Assembly: GCA_022835495.1 (NCBI GenBank)
Contig: BQOK01000001.1
Span: forward strand, 1,550,001-1,614,000
Direction of reading: 5' to 3'
Length of the DNA stretch: 64,000 bases
Source of the DNA: Oscillospiraceae bacterium
GTDB taxonomy: Bacteria > Bacillota > Clostridia > Oscillospirales > Ruminococcaceae
Below are positions 1 through 8,122 of this stretch, one piece after another (position 1 is the stretch's first letter; every line of letters begins with the position of its first letter). The position numbers were made by a program, and so were the translations under genes. The notes under the pieces were generated by a model, which made no database searches, was not told where the DNA came from, and worked only from the letters and a program-made list of their open reading frames with translations.

Positions 1-179
1 GTGTACACGCCTTCTTCCTGTTTGTTGATGGGATAAGCAAGCCTGCGCTTGCCCCACTCGTCAACAGAATCGATGGTACCGTGGGCCTCGATCAGGGTTT
101 TGAACTTGCCCACCAGAGCGGTGGAAGCCTCCTCATCAAGAGCGGCACTGGTAACCAGCATGGTCTCGTACTTTGCCAT
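1..179 (-). CDS. rpsF: 30S ribosomal protein bS6 (partial, 3' end outside window)
   Basis: The minus strand reads MAKYETMLVTSAALDEEAST and continues with a WGKRRLAYPINK stretch, which is the N-terminal half of bS6. This protein binds the central domain of 16S rRNA together with bS18. The start ATG at 179 follows a strong AAAGGAGGTG site. Only 59 codons are inside the window; ssb and rpsR would normally follow beyond the left edge, which cannot be checked here. Confidence 0.95.
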   Translation of the reverse strand, partial: MAKYETMLVTSAALDEEASTALVGKFKTLIEAHGTIDSVDEWGKRRLAYPINKQEEGVY

Positions 180-207
180 TTCTGTAGCACCTCCTTTTGG
201 ACGTATG

Positions 208-221
208 GCCCCTTTCGGGGC
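208..221 (-). promoter_or_regulatory. Hairpin in the rpsF leader (possible S6:S18 autoregulatory site)
   Basis: The transcribed leader forms a five-base-pair stem, GCCCC-GAAA-GGGGC, between the promoter and the rpsF ribosome site. An outer ATGGC/GCCAT pairing is also possible. Many bacteria carry an S6:S18-binding leader here with a CCG element near a loop. The position fits, but I cannot confirm the consensus. Confidence 0.35.
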
Positions 222-253
222 AAGGATAGCCATGTGTTGCAACATAGCAATTA

Positions 254-283
254 ATTATACCAATTCGGGCCGGGGCTTGTCAA
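254..283 (-). promoter_or_regulatory. Strong sigma-A promoter for rpsF
   Basis: On the minus strand a perfect TTGACA and a perfect TATAAT are separated by 18 bases, about 75 bases upstream of the rpsF start. This is one of the clearest promoters in the window and fits a ribosomal protein operon. Confidence 0.85.
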
Positions 284-313
284 TCGTTATTTTGGCAATT
301 TGAGCGGGTTTTA

Positions 314-342
314 TTGCATTTTGGGGCTTGTTTCTTTATAAT
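314..342 (+). promoter_or_regulatory. Promoter for the GNAT acetyltransferase gene
   Basis: TTGCAT and a perfect TATAAT are spaced by 17 bases, ending 22 bases before the gene start. It is divergent from the rpsF promoter. Confidence 0.65.
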
Positions 343-364
343 AGAGCAAAAAGGGGGGAGCGGG

Positions 365-856
365 ATGGAACCGACACCAAAACTGTGCATGCGGCTGGCG
401 GAGCCCGCCGATCTGGACGAACTGGTGCGTGCGCGGCTGATGGTGCTGCGGGCGGCGAACGGCCTTGCGCCCCAGGCGCCCCTGCCGCAGGTGGAGGCGG
501 AGACCCGGCGCTATTTTGAAGAGGGGCTTGTGACCGGCAGCTTTGCCGCGGTGCTGGTGCTGGCGGGCGGGGAGCTGGCGGCCACCGGAGCGGTGAGCTT
601 TTATGAGGTGATGCCCACCTGCCACACGCCCACCGGGAAAAAGGCGTATATCATGAACATGTATACCGCCCCAGCCTGGCGCCGCAGGGGCCTGGCAACC
701 AGGGTGCTGGACCGGCTGGTGCGGGAATGCCGCGCGCGGGGCGTGGATACCATTACGCTGGAGGCCACGGCCATGGGGCGGCCGGTGTATGAGCGCTATG
801 GCTTTGTGCCCATGGAATGCGAGATGGAGCTGCCCGCCGGGCCCGATGAAAACTGA
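365..856 (+). CDS. GNAT family N-acetyltransferase
   Basis: This 163-residue protein has the GNAT fold. The acetyl-CoA-binding motif A is visible as MYTAPAWRRRGLATRVLD (about residues 99-116), and the end resembles motif B with YERYGFVPM. GNAT enzymes transfer an acetyl group from acetyl-CoA to an amine; the substrate cannot be read from the sequence. I chose the ATG at 365 because GGGGGGAG lies just upstream, although the frame is open to 314. It is a single-gene unit ending in a strong hairpin shared with galU. Confidence 0.85.
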   Translation: MEPTPKLCMRLAEPADLDELVRARLMVLRAANGLAPQAPLPQVEAETRRYFEEGLVTGSFAAVLVLAGGELAATGAVSFYEVMPTCHTPTGKKAYIMNMYTAPAWRRRGLATRVLDRLVRECRARGVDTITLEATAMGRPVYERYGFVPMECEMELPAGPDEN

Positions 857-858
857 AC

Positions 859-890
859 AACGCGCCGCGCCCGGCCGGGCGCGGCGCGTT
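859..890. terminator. Bidirectional terminator between GNAT gene and galU
   Basis: A perfect 16-base-pair palindrome (AACGCGCCGCGCCCGG and its complement) lies between two convergent genes. A T-rich tract follows on the plus side. Confidence 0.75.
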
Positions 891-903
891 TGGGTTTGGT
901 TTG

Positions 904-1779
904 TTACAGCTCTTTTGCCAGCTCCCGCAGGTAGGCGCGGAAGGCGGCGCCGATTTCCGGGTGCTTGAGGGCGGTCTCGACCTGGGCCTGCATGACGCCC
1001 AGCTTGTTGCCCATATCGTAGCGCTTGCCGGTAAAGTCCACCCCGGTGATGCCGCCCGCGCGGGCCATTTCGGCCATGGCGTCGGTGAGCTGGATCTCGC
1101 CCCCCGCGCCGGGGGCGGTGTGCTCCAGGATGGTGTAGATCTCGGGCGTGAGCAGGCAGCGGCCCAGAATGCTGAACAGGCTGAACTCCTGGCCGGGGGC
1201 CGGCTTTTCGATCATGTCGTCGATCAGGTAATGGTTGCCCTGGATGGGGGCCGTTTTCATGCTGGAATACTTCACAATGGCCTCGGGCGTTACTTCCTTC
1301 ATGCCCACCGCCGGGCGGCCGTACGCCTCGTAAGCGCGGATGAGCTGGGCGGCCACGGGGTCTTCGCCCAGGATCACGTCGTCGCCGTACATAACCACGA
1401 ACGGCTCGCTGCCGGTGAAGGGCCTGGCCATGAGCACCGCGTGGCCCAGGCCCAGGGTCTGTTTTTGCCGCACAAAGAAAATGTTGGCGAGATTTGCAAT
1501 GCCGAGGGATTCCTCCAGCAGGGCCTCTTTGCCCGGCTTTGCGAGGGCGGCTTCCAGCTCGGGGCTGCGGTCGAAGTGGTCTTCGATGATGCTTTTGTTG
1601 CGGCCGAGAATGATGAGGATCTCCTCGATGCCCGCGTTCACAGCCTCTTCCACGATATACTGGATGGCGGGCTTGTCCACAATGGGCAGCATCTCCTTGG
1701 GCATTGCTTTGGTGGCCGGCAGCACCCGTGTGCCAAGCCCTGCCGCGGGGATGATCGCCTTGCGTACTTTTTGTGCCAT
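904..1779 (-). CDS. galU: UTP--glucose-1-phosphate uridylyltransferase
   Basis: The protein of about 291 residues converts UTP and glucose-1-phosphate to UDP-glucose and pyrophosphate, feeding glycan and glycolipid synthesis in the cytoplasm. The nucleotide-binding signature is AIIPAAGLGTRVLPATKAM near the N-terminus. KEMLPIVDKPAIQYIVEEA, GLGHAVLMARPF, VMYGDDVIL and GKRYDMGNKLGVMQA follow in the order expected for GalU. The start is uncertain: ATG 1779 gives MAQKVRKA, the usual GalU N-terminus, with AAAGGA 12 bases upstream, while two more in-frame ATGs lie at 1791 and 1800. It is convergent with the GNAT gene. Confidence 0.93.
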   Translation of the reverse strand: MAQKVRKAIIPAAGLGTRVLPATKAMPKEMLPIVDKPAIQYIVEEAVNAGIEEILIILGRNKSIIEDHFDRSPELEAALAKPGKEALLEESLGIANLANIFFVRQKQTLGLGHAVLMARPFTGSEPFVVMYGDDVILGEDPVAAQLIRAYEAYGRPAVGMKEVTPEAIVKYSSMKTAPIQGNHYLIDDMIEKPAPGQEFSLFSILGRCLLTPEIYTILEHTAPGAGGEIQLTDAMAEMARAGGITGVDFTGKRYDMGNKLGVMQAQVETALKHPEIGAAFRAYLRELAKEL

Positions 1780-1843
1780 ATCCGTATCCATTCCTTTCAT
1801 TTTTCGTTCCGGGGAACGGTTTTCAAGCCAAAGGGAGCGCGCC

Positions 1844-2848
1844 TCACACCAAAGTGCCGGCCTGCCCCACCAGGGTGCCCAAAATGGGCCAGACGGCAAA
1901 CGCGATTGCAGCATACATAACGACAAACTCGAAAACGACGCCGAGGACCAGGGCCACTGTGCTGGTGCCGCCCGCTTTGGCCAGGGCCGGGCCGGAGGCG
2001 GGGCCGGCGCTGAGAGCGGCGCGGATGCGCTTGGCGGCGGTGTTTTTGTAGAGCCAGATCGCAAAGGAGCCGGAGAGGAATTTGAGAACCCAGTAGAGAA
2101 CCGAACCCGCCATGGAGAGGGCAGAGATCGCCTGCGCGCTGAGCCCGGTGACGAGGGGATTGCCGGCATAGATCATGAGATTTAAAAATACGGGCAGATA
2201 GCTCACCGCGTCCATGGCCAGGTAGGCCAGCGCGGGAACCCACATTTTGCGGTAGAAGAAATAGAGAGGGCCGAATAAAAAGGCCGAAAAGCAGAGCGAC
2301 ATTTTGCGGCCGGTGGCGCTGATGCGCTTGAAATTCAGTAGGTAATAGGCTGCGTTTTTGCCCAGATAGGCGGCCCAGTCGCGCGCGGGGATGCCGTCGA
2401 TTTCCTCGTCCGGCCGGACCCGGAATTCGGGGGGCACGGCGTCCATTTGGAACGGGTCGGCCGGGGGGGCGCTGGCCGGGCCGTAGGCGGCGGGGCTGCG
2501 CTCGGCCGAGGTGGGGTCGTAACGGGGGGCGCCCTTGTGCAGCGGAGCGCCGCAGGTTTCGCAGAACAGGCCGCCAACGGGGTTCATGGCCCCGCAGGCC
2601 GCACAGGCGATCTCGGGCGTATCCGGGGCGGCGCCGGGAGCCTGCGGGGCCTCGGCCGCCGGGCACTCGCCGGGGGCGGGCTTCCACTCGAAGCCGGGGG
2701 CGTGGCGGTCGGCAAACAGGCAGCCGGCGTTTTTTTGATAGCAGCTGCGGTGGTAGGGGGCGCCGCAGTCAGGGCATACCACGATATCGTCGCTTTCGGC
2801 AAAGGGCTGCTGGCACACCGGGCATTTGCAGCCTTGGTAATCAAACAT
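1844..2848 (-). CDS. RING-finger/zinc-ribbon membrane protein (DUF2628-like C-terminus)
   Basis: The 334-residue protein starts with a metal-binding RING-like region (CPVCQQPF, then CPDCGAPYHRSCY, residues about 7-40). A second zinc ribbon follows (CAACGAMNPVGGLFCETCGA, about 95-115), then a Pro/Ala-rich linker. The C-terminal half has several hydrophobic segments, such as FLFGPLYFFYRKMWVPALAY and the last roughly 30 residues. Prokaryotic RING proteins of this layout are common in gut Firmicutes with no known function. The start ATG at 2848 follows GGGAGGAG. It lies 64 bases upstream of galU on the same strand. Confidence 0.7.
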   Translation of the reverse strand: MFDYQGCKCPVCQQPFAESDDIVVCPDCGAPYHRSCYQKNAGCLFADRHAPGFEWKPAPGECPAAEAPQAPGAAPDTPEIACAACGAMNPVGGLFCETCGAPLHKGAPRYDPTSAERSPAAYGPASAPPADPFQMDAVPPEFRVRPDEEIDGIPARDWAAYLGKNAAYYLLNFKRISATGRKMSLCFSAFLFGPLYFFYRKMWVPALAYLAMDAVSYLPVFLNLMIYAGNPLVTGLSAQAISALSMAGSVLYWVLKFLSGSFAIWLYKNTAAKRIRAALSAGPASGPALAKAGGTSTVALVLGVVFEFVVMYAAIAFAVWPILGTLVGQAGTLV

Positions 2849-2924
2849 ATGCTTGCTCCTCCCATATAAGGGCATTATATTGGTTATTGTACCGCAAAGA
2901 GCCGCAAAATGCAAAACAATTCTC

Positions 2925-2953
2925 TTTACTTTAGAACGCTTTTCGGCTATACT
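2925..2953 (+). promoter_or_regulatory. Promoter for prfB
   Basis: TTTACT and TATACT are separated by 17 bases, ending 49 bases before the prfB ATG. Confidence 0.6.
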
Positions 2954-3002
2954 ACTATCGGATAATTTTTGAGCGCGATAACAAACAGAGAGGTTTGCGG
3001 AT

Positions 3003-4124
3003 ATGATCACCATTGACGAATTGAAGATGCAGCTGGGCGAGCACGAGCACGAGGTGCGCGAATTGGGCGACGCGCTGGCCATTACCGCCAGTGAAAAGCG
3101 CGTGGCGGAGCTGGAAAACAAAATGACCATGCCCGGCTTTTACGACGACACCGAGGCCAGCGCCCGGGTATTTGCCGAGATGAGCGCGCTCAAGGGCCGG
3201 CTGGAGCGCTATGCAAAGCTGAAAGCGCTGTACGACGATGCCGAGACCATGCTGCTGCTGTGCGAGGAAGAGAACGACCCGGAGCTCATCCCCGAGGGCG
3301 AGTCGGCGGTGGAGGCGGTGACCAAGGCGGTGGAGGAGCTGCAGCTCATTACCCTGCTGTCGGGCCAGTACGACAAAAACAACGCCATTTTGACCTTTCA
3401 CGCCGGGACCGGCGGCACCGAGGCACAGGATTGGGCGGACATGCTGTTCCGCATGTACAACCGCTGGGGCGCCGCCCACGGCTATAAGGTGAGCACCCTG
3501 GACTACCAGGACGGCGACGAGGCCGGGCTGAAGAGCGCTTCGATCCTGGTGGAGGGACCCAACGCGTACGGCATGCTGAAAAGCGAGAACGGGGTGCACC
3601 GCCTGGTGCGCGTTTCCCCCTTTGACTCGCAGAGCCGCCGCCAGACCAGCTTTGCCAGCCTGGAAGTGATGCCCGAGCTGGACGACAGCATCCAGGTGGA
3701 CATCCGGCCGGAGGACGTGGAGATGCAGGTGTTCCGCTCGTCCGGCGCGGGCGGCCAGCACATCAACAAGACCTCCAGCGCGGTGCGCCTGATCCACAAG
3801 CCCACCGGCATTGTGGTGAGCTGCCAGACCGAGCGCAGCCAGTTTCAAAACCGCGACACCGCCATGAAGATGCTGGCCTCCAAGCTGTACCAGATCAAGG
3901 AGCAGGAGCACCTGGACAAGATCGGCGACATCAAGGGCGTGCAGAAGGAGATCGCCTGGGGCCACCAGATCCGCAGCTATGTGTTCATGCCCTACACCCT
4001 GGTGAAGGATCACCGGACCGGTTACGAAAACGGCAACGTGCAGGCCGTGATGGACGGGGAGCTGGACGGATTTATCAACGCATACCTGAAGGCCGCCAGC
4101 AAGGGCGAATTGCAGGATACCTGA
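3003..4124 (+). CDS. prfB: Peptide chain release factor 2
   Basis: RF2 (373 residues) recognises UGA and UAA stop codons and triggers peptidyl-tRNA hydrolysis on the ribosome. The anticodon-mimicking loop reads VRVSPFDSQSRRQTSF (SPF motif) and the catalytic loop reads SSGAGGQHINKTSSAVRL (GGQ motif). Acidic coiled helices make up the first 100 residues, as in the family. The frame is continuous from ATG 3003, so the internal-UGA +1 frameshift near codon 25 that autoregulates RF2 in many bacteria is absent. AGAGAGG lies upstream of the start. It is monocistronic with its own promoter and terminator. Confidence 0.95.
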   Translation: MITIDELKMQLGEHEHEVRELGDALAITASEKRVAELENKMTMPGFYDDTEASARVFAEMSALKGRLERYAKLKALYDDAETMLLLCEEENDPELIPEGESAVEAVTKAVEELQLITLLSGQYDKNNAILTFHAGTGGTEAQDWADMLFRMYNRWGAAHGYKVSTLDYQDGDEAGLKSASILVEGPNAYGMLKSENGVHRLVRVSPFDSQSRRQTSFASLEVMPELDDSIQVDIRPEDVEMQVFRSSGAGGQHINKTSSAVRLIHKPTGIVVSCQTERSQFQNRDTAMKMLASKLYQIKEQEHLDKIGDIKGVQKEIAWGHQIRSYVFMPYTLVKDHRTGYENGNVQAVMDGELDGFINAYLKAASKGELQDT

Positions 4125-4143
4125 ACAACAATGAAAACCGCCA

Positions 4144-4180
4144 AAGGGGGCGGGCCGCTTTCAGCGGCCCGCCCCCTTTT
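4144..4180. terminator. Bidirectional terminator after prfB
   Basis: The stem AAAGGGGGCGGGCCGC closes with its complement over a five-base loop and ends in CCCCCTTTT. It serves prfB and the convergent gene at 4217-5083. Confidence 0.8.
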
Positions 4181-4216
4181 GATGTGTGTTGGAACAGCCG
4201 GGATGCGCAGGCGGGC

Positions 4217-5083
4217 TTACCCTTCCAGGGCAGCCAAACCGCTGCCGCCGGCCCCGCCGGCGGCGCGGGCGGCCTCGATCCGCTTTTCCAGCTCCTGATC
4301 CAGCTTTTCCAGGGCGGGTTCCCGGATGCGGCGCTCGGCGTCGTAGCCCACGCCCTTGAGCTGCTGGTCGTAGCGGGAGAAGGTGACAAGGGCTTTTTCA
4401 CCGTTTGCGCCCAGCACGTTCAGGGTGATGTCCGGATCGTTGCAGGAATACCCCTGGCAGTTGTAGGAAACGGCCTCCACCTGGCCGTGCACAAGATTTT
4501 TCTCGGCCGCGAGCTGCCGGGCAAGGTCGAGATATTCCTGCGGGTTTTCAGCCAGGGCGGCGTCCAGGCCGAGATCCAGCTCCACGCTCAGAATGCGGCT
4601 TTGGGCTGCGCCGAACCGCTCGCCGGTCACAGCGTCCAGAGAAAAGCTGAAGCCGGGATCCTGGGGAGTGCGGGAGGAGCCGAAGCGCACGTCGCCGGAC
4701 CAGAACGCCCGGGGAAAGGTCTCGGTGCCGCTGCAATAGCTCATGTACACGGTGGCACCGCCGAGGTCGGCGCCGAAGAGCTCCCAAAGGGCCTGGGCGC
4801 CCAGTTCGGCCGCCTCTTCCATGGGGATGGCCTGCGCGTCCGCCGCCTCGGAGGCGAGGGGATCGGCCGTTACGGCGTAGTCGGCCTTTTGGTAGCCGGC
4901 GGGCAGGGCGGCCCCGGCGGGGGTCGGCGCGTAGCTGGTGGGAACTGCCTGGGGCTTGCCCAGGTCGGCGGCCAGCACACTTTGGGAAAAATAGCCGAAG
5001 AGGAGGGCGCTGGTGGCGATCATGGCCAGCGCTGCCAGCGCGGCTTTGCCTGCGCCCTTTTTGTGGGGATAAGTGGTGTTCAT
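4217..5083 (-). CDS. Secreted or membrane-anchored protein of unknown function
   Basis: I do not recognise this 288-residue protein. Residues 1-38 form a signal anchor: a Lys-rich start (NTTYPHKKGAGK), then ALAALAMIATSALLFGYF and a possible SVLAAD cleavage site. The rest is predicted extracytoplasmic and acidic, with a Cys pair in YNCQGYSCND that could form a disulfide or bind metal. It ends in a charged helix and an Ala/Gly-rich tail. The start follows AAAGGAGC. It sits downstream of a two-component system on the same strand, so it might belong to that regulon. Confidence 0.55.
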   Translation of the reverse strand: MNTTYPHKKGAGKAALAALAMIATSALLFGYFSQSVLAADLGKPQAVPTSYAPTPAGAALPAGYQKADYAVTADPLASEAADAQAIPMEEAAELGAQALWELFGADLGGATVYMSYCSGTETFPRAFWSGDVRFGSSRTPQDPGFSFSLDAVTGERFGAAQSRILSVELDLGLDAALAENPQEYLDLARQLAAEKNLVHGQVEAVSYNCQGYSCNDPDITLNVLGANGEKALVTFSRYDQQLKGVGYDAERRIREPALEKLDQELEKRIEAARAAGGAGGSGLAALEG

Positions 5084-5219
5084 AAGTAATTGCTCCTTTT
5101 CCTTCGTTTTATTTTGCAGCGGCGGCAACACCGCCGCTGCAATAAGAAGGATAACCCGCTGGGGTCATGGAGTTGTAAGCCGGTTTTTAAAAAGTCGTAA
5201 AACTTTTGAAGGAAGGGGC

Positions 5220-6653
5220 TCAGCCTTTTGGGGCGGGCGGGCCAGCAAGCGGGGAAGAACCGGAGGGAAAGCGCAGGGTGACGGTGGTGCCCCGGCCGGG
5301 GGCTGAGGCGAACAGCAGCTCGGCCCCATGGGCGGCGGCGATCTGCTCGCAGAGGGCAAGGCCCAGGCCCGCCCCGCCGGCCGCCCGGCTGCGGGCTTTA
5401 TCGACCCGGTAGAAGGCCTCTTTTACCCGGGCCAGTTCCTCGCCGGTCATGCCGCGGCCATTGTCCTGCACGCGCAGAACGGCGCGGCCCCCCTCGGCGG
5501 CGGCCTCCACAAGGATCTGCGCATGCTGCGGGCAGGCGTTGAGGGCGTTGTCGGCCAGGTTGATGAGCAGACTTTCCAGCAGGTCCCGGTCGCCGTAAAG
5601 GGTGGGCAGCCCTGCGCGGAAGGTGAGCTGCGCGCCCATTTTTGCAGTCTTGGGCAGCAGGGTGTGGCGCACGGCCGCGAACAGGGCGGCGGTGTCGACC
5701 GGCAGCAGGGCGGCGCCATCGGCCCGGATCACAGCCGTTTCCAGCAATTGAGCCGCCATGTTTTGCAGGCGCCTGCACTCCGAGAGGATGTAGCCGGTGG
5801 CAGCCTGGCGGTCGGCCTCTGTGAGGGCCGCTTTTTGCAGATATTCAGCATAGCCGTAGATAGCGGTGAGGGGGGTGCGCAGCTCGTGGGCCAGATTGTC
5901 GGCAAACTGCTGCTTTTGGGCGGCGGCGTTGTTCAGGGCAGTCATCTGGGCCTCGATCTCGGCCGCCATGTGGTTGAAGCTGCGGGCGACCCCGGCCAGC
6001 TCGTCGCGCCCGCGCTGGGGCAGGCGCTTGCCGTATTCGCCGTTGGCAATGTCCTGCGAGGCGGCGTGAATCTGTTCCAGCGGGCGGAACAGACGGTTTA
6101 AGAGCAGCAGAAGGCAGAGCGCCAGGATCAGCGAGAACACCGCCCCCGCCAGATACAGGAGCCGGCACAGCTGCCCCCAGCCGCTGATGGTCTGCTGCAG
6201 GCTGGACTGATAGACCAGCACGTAGTCCTGAAAAGGGGCGCTGAGCCGCCCGGCCACACAGAGATAAAAGGGAGCGGTTTGCTGAATGGTGAGCACCCGG
6301 TCCTGGGTCTGGGCAAGGGAGGCGGGTGCAACGAGGGGGGCGGCGGGGTCGGAGATGCTGGAATAGAGGCATTCCTGCCCGCGGTAGACCAAAAATTCCC
6401 CGCTGCGCTTTGCATAAAATTGGCCGTAGGGGCGCATGAGCTGGGCAAGGGAAGCGGCAGGGTCGGAGCCGCGGCTGTGCAGGGCGCGCATATCCTGAAG
6501 CAGGGCGGAGGCAACCACATAGTGCTCGGCCAGGCGCTGCTCTTTTGCAGTGTCCAGGCTGCTTTTTAAAGAAAACACGGTCACCGCGCAGATGGCGCCG
6601 TTGAAAAACAGCAAAAACAGCAGGAGGGTGGTCAAAAAAGTGCGCGTTTTCAT
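5220..6653 (-). CDS. Sensor histidine kinase (HAMP, HisKA, HATPase)
   Basis: The 477-residue protein has an N-terminal membrane helix (TTLLLFLLFFNGAICAVTVF) and an extracytoplasmic sensor of about 150 residues. A second helix (AVFSLILALCLLLLL) and a HAMP linker (FRPLEQIHAAS to FNHM) follow. The phosphoacceptor H-box is FADNLAHELRTPLTAIYGYA. The ATPase domain shows the N box (INLADNALNA), DNGRGM and GGAGLGLALCEQI. It autophosphorylates on His and passes the phosphate to the regulator encoded just upstream, whose stop codon overlaps this ATG. The ligand is unknown. The 549-residue open frame includes upstream antisense-like sequence; ATG 6653 is the true start. Confidence 0.9.
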   Translation of the reverse strand: MKTRTFLTTLLLFLLFFNGAICAVTVFSLKSSLDTAKEQRLAEHYVVASALLQDMRALHSRGSDPAASLAQLMRPYGQFYAKRSGEFLVYRGQECLYSSISDPAAPLVAPASLAQTQDRVLTIQQTAPFYLCVAGRLSAPFQDYVLVYQSSLQQTISGWGQLCRLLYLAGAVFSLILALCLLLLLNRLFRPLEQIHAASQDIANGEYGKRLPQRGRDELAGVARSFNHMAAEIEAQMTALNNAAAQKQQFADNLAHELRTPLTAIYGYAEYLQKAALTEADRQAATGYILSECRRLQNMAAQLLETAVIRADGAALLPVDTAALFAAVRHTLLPKTAKMGAQLTFRAGLPTLYGDRDLLESLLINLADNALNACPQHAQILVEAAAEGGRAVLRVQDNGRGMTGEELARVKEAFYRVDKARSRAAGGAGLGLALCEQIAAAHGAELLFASAPGRGTTVTLRFPSGSSPLAGPPAPKG

Positions 6654-7303
6654 GGCGACGCCTCCAGCCGGTAGCCCAGCTTGTACACGGTCTTGATGCG
6701 GCCTTCCAATTCCAGCTTTCTGCGCAATTTCTGGATGTGCACGTCCACCGTGCGGGTATCGCCCTCGAAATCGTAGCCCCAGACCAGCTCCAGCAGCCGC
6801 TCGCGGGAAAGGGCGATGTTCCGGTTGTTCACCAGCGTTTCCAGCAGCGCGTATTCCTTGGGGGTGCAATCCACCGGGCAGCCGCGCAGGAAGATCTGGC
6901 GGCTGTCGAAGTCGATTTTCATTTCGTCCAGCTCAAAGGAGGCGCGGCTTTTCAGGGTGCGCCGCAGCACGGCTTCGACCCGGGCGAGCAGCTCCAGCAT
7001 TTCAAAGGGTTTGGAGATATAGTCGTCGGCCCCCATGGTGAGGCCGCGCACCCGGTCGGGCAGGCCGCTTTTGGCCGTGAGAAAAATGGTGGGGACCTGC
7101 TGCGCCTGCTGGTAGACGGCAAAGCCGTCCAGCCCAGGAAGCATCACGTCCAGCAGCATCAGGTCCACCGGTTCGCGGCTGAGCTGCTCCAGCGCGGCGG
7201 GCCCGTCGAACGCGCTGAAGCAGGTATGCCCCACCAGCTGCAGGTTGCGGCGGATCAGCTCGTTGATGGCGGTTTCGTCTTCCACGATCAGAATTTTTGC
7301 CAA
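6650..7303 (-). CDS. OmpR/PhoB-family response regulator
   Basis: The receiver domain (about residues 1-115) has the acidic pair VEDE, the phosphoacceptor Asp in LMLLDVMLPG and the conserved Lys in YISKPFE. The winged-helix DNA-binding domain follows, with CTPKEYALLETLV and TRTVDVHIQKLRRKL. TTG 7303 is the best start because GAGGTG lies eight bases upstream; a GTG at 7312 overlaps that ribosome site. The TGA stop overlaps the kinase ATG, so the two are translationally coupled. Confidence 0.9.
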   Translation of the reverse strand: MAKILIVEDETAINELIRRNLQLVGHTCFSAFDGPAALEQLSREPVDLMLLDVMLPGLDGFAVYQQAQQVPTIFLTAKSGLPDRVRGLTMGADDYISKPFEMLELLARVEAVLRRTLKSRASFELDEMKIDFDSRQIFLRGCPVDCTPKEYALLETLVNNRNIALSRERLLELVWGYDFEGDTRTVDVHIQKLRRKLELEGRIKTVYKLGYRLEASP

Positions 7304-7459
7304 TGTGAACACCTCGCTTTTTTGCGGCGGTTGTTTGCGATGCTGTGCCCGCCGCGGTGCTTTTGTTACTATATTACATGTTTATTATCGAGTTGTTAAG
7401 GGCAAAGGAAAAAAGAGGCGCCGGGGACGCGGGGGTCAGGGGCCGCGCGGAAAAAAGTC

Positions 7460-7489
7460 TTGACATAACAAATTGTGGTATGATATACT
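7460..7489 (+). promoter_or_regulatory. Promoter of the ArsR-like/MFS operon
   Basis: Perfect TTGACA and TATACT are spaced by 18 bases, ending 54 bases upstream of the regulator gene. Confidence 0.75.
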
Positions 7490-7500
7490 GCGAATCACAG

Positions 7501-7523
7501 ATCATAACAAAAAATGCTATGAT
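7501..7523. promoter_or_regulatory. Possible operator of the ArsR-like regulator
   Basis: The inverted repeat ATCATA-(11)-TATGAT lies just downstream of the -10 element. It is placed where a repressor encoded by the next gene would block transcription. The assignment is inference. Confidence 0.4.
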
Positions 7524-7543
7524 GGATTCAGGAGGGACGGACG

Positions 7544-8122
7544 ATGCAGATCACTGAAAAAAACGGCCGCAAGCAAATCTGGCTTCAAACCGAAAAGGAG
7601 CTGCGCGCTTATGTGCACCCGCTGCGCCAGCGCATTTTGCAGCTGCTTGCGCTTGCGCCGGCAGGCATGACCGCAAAGCAGCTGGCGGACCGGCTGGGGA
7701 TCGCGCCCTCCAGCGCGGGGCACCACCTGGCGGCGCTGGAAAAGATCGGGCTGGTGCGGCTGGCGCGCACCGAGCTGATCCACGGGCTTACTGCCAAGTA
7801 TTACGAGGCCGCCCCGGCGGACATCTGCCTGCGGGACACCGAACCCGCCGCGGCGGAGATGAAAAACGCGCTGATGCAGGATGCAGTGAACGGGATCTAC
7901 GCCCGGATGATGCGCGCCGCGCGGGAGATGGAGGAGCAGGGCAAAACCCCCGGCCCGGGCGACGGCGATACCATGACCGGCGTGCTGCACCTGACCAGGG
8001 CCGAGGCCGCCGAGCTGCACGAAACCCTGCTGGCGTTTTTTGCCGCCCACGACCGCCCCCGCGAGGGGACGGTGCCCTACGAATACGCGGTGGTCGCCTA
8101 TGCGGCGGGGGAAACGCAATGA
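7544..8122 (+). CDS. ArsR-like winged-helix transcriptional regulator
   Basis: The 192-residue protein has a helix-turn-helix near the N-terminus: LRQRILQLLALAPAGMTAKQLADRLG, then PSSAGHHLAALEKIGLV, the usual ArsR/HTH_20 layout. A C-terminal part of about 100 residues is helical and probably holds the ligand-sensing or dimer region. No metal-binding Cys cluster is visible, so a metal sensor is unlikely. GGAGGGACGG precedes the start. Its last four bases overlap the MFS start (ATGA), suggesting it controls that exporter. Confidence 0.8.
   Translation: MQITEKNGRKQIWLQTEKELRAYVHPLRQRILQLLALAPAGMTAKQLADRLGIAPSSAGHHLAALEKIGLVRLARTELIHGLTAKYYEAAPADICLRDTEPAAAEMKNALMQDAVNGIYARMMRAAREMEEQGKTPGPGDGDTMTGVLHLTRAEAAELHETLLAFFAAHDRPREGTVPYEYAVVAYAAGETQ

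Noticed and set aside
901-1920. Long plus-strand open frame opposite galU
   Set aside because: It is a shadow of the GC-rich galU gene; the predicted protein is a His/Gly/Ala-rich string without domain pattern, and galU is certain.
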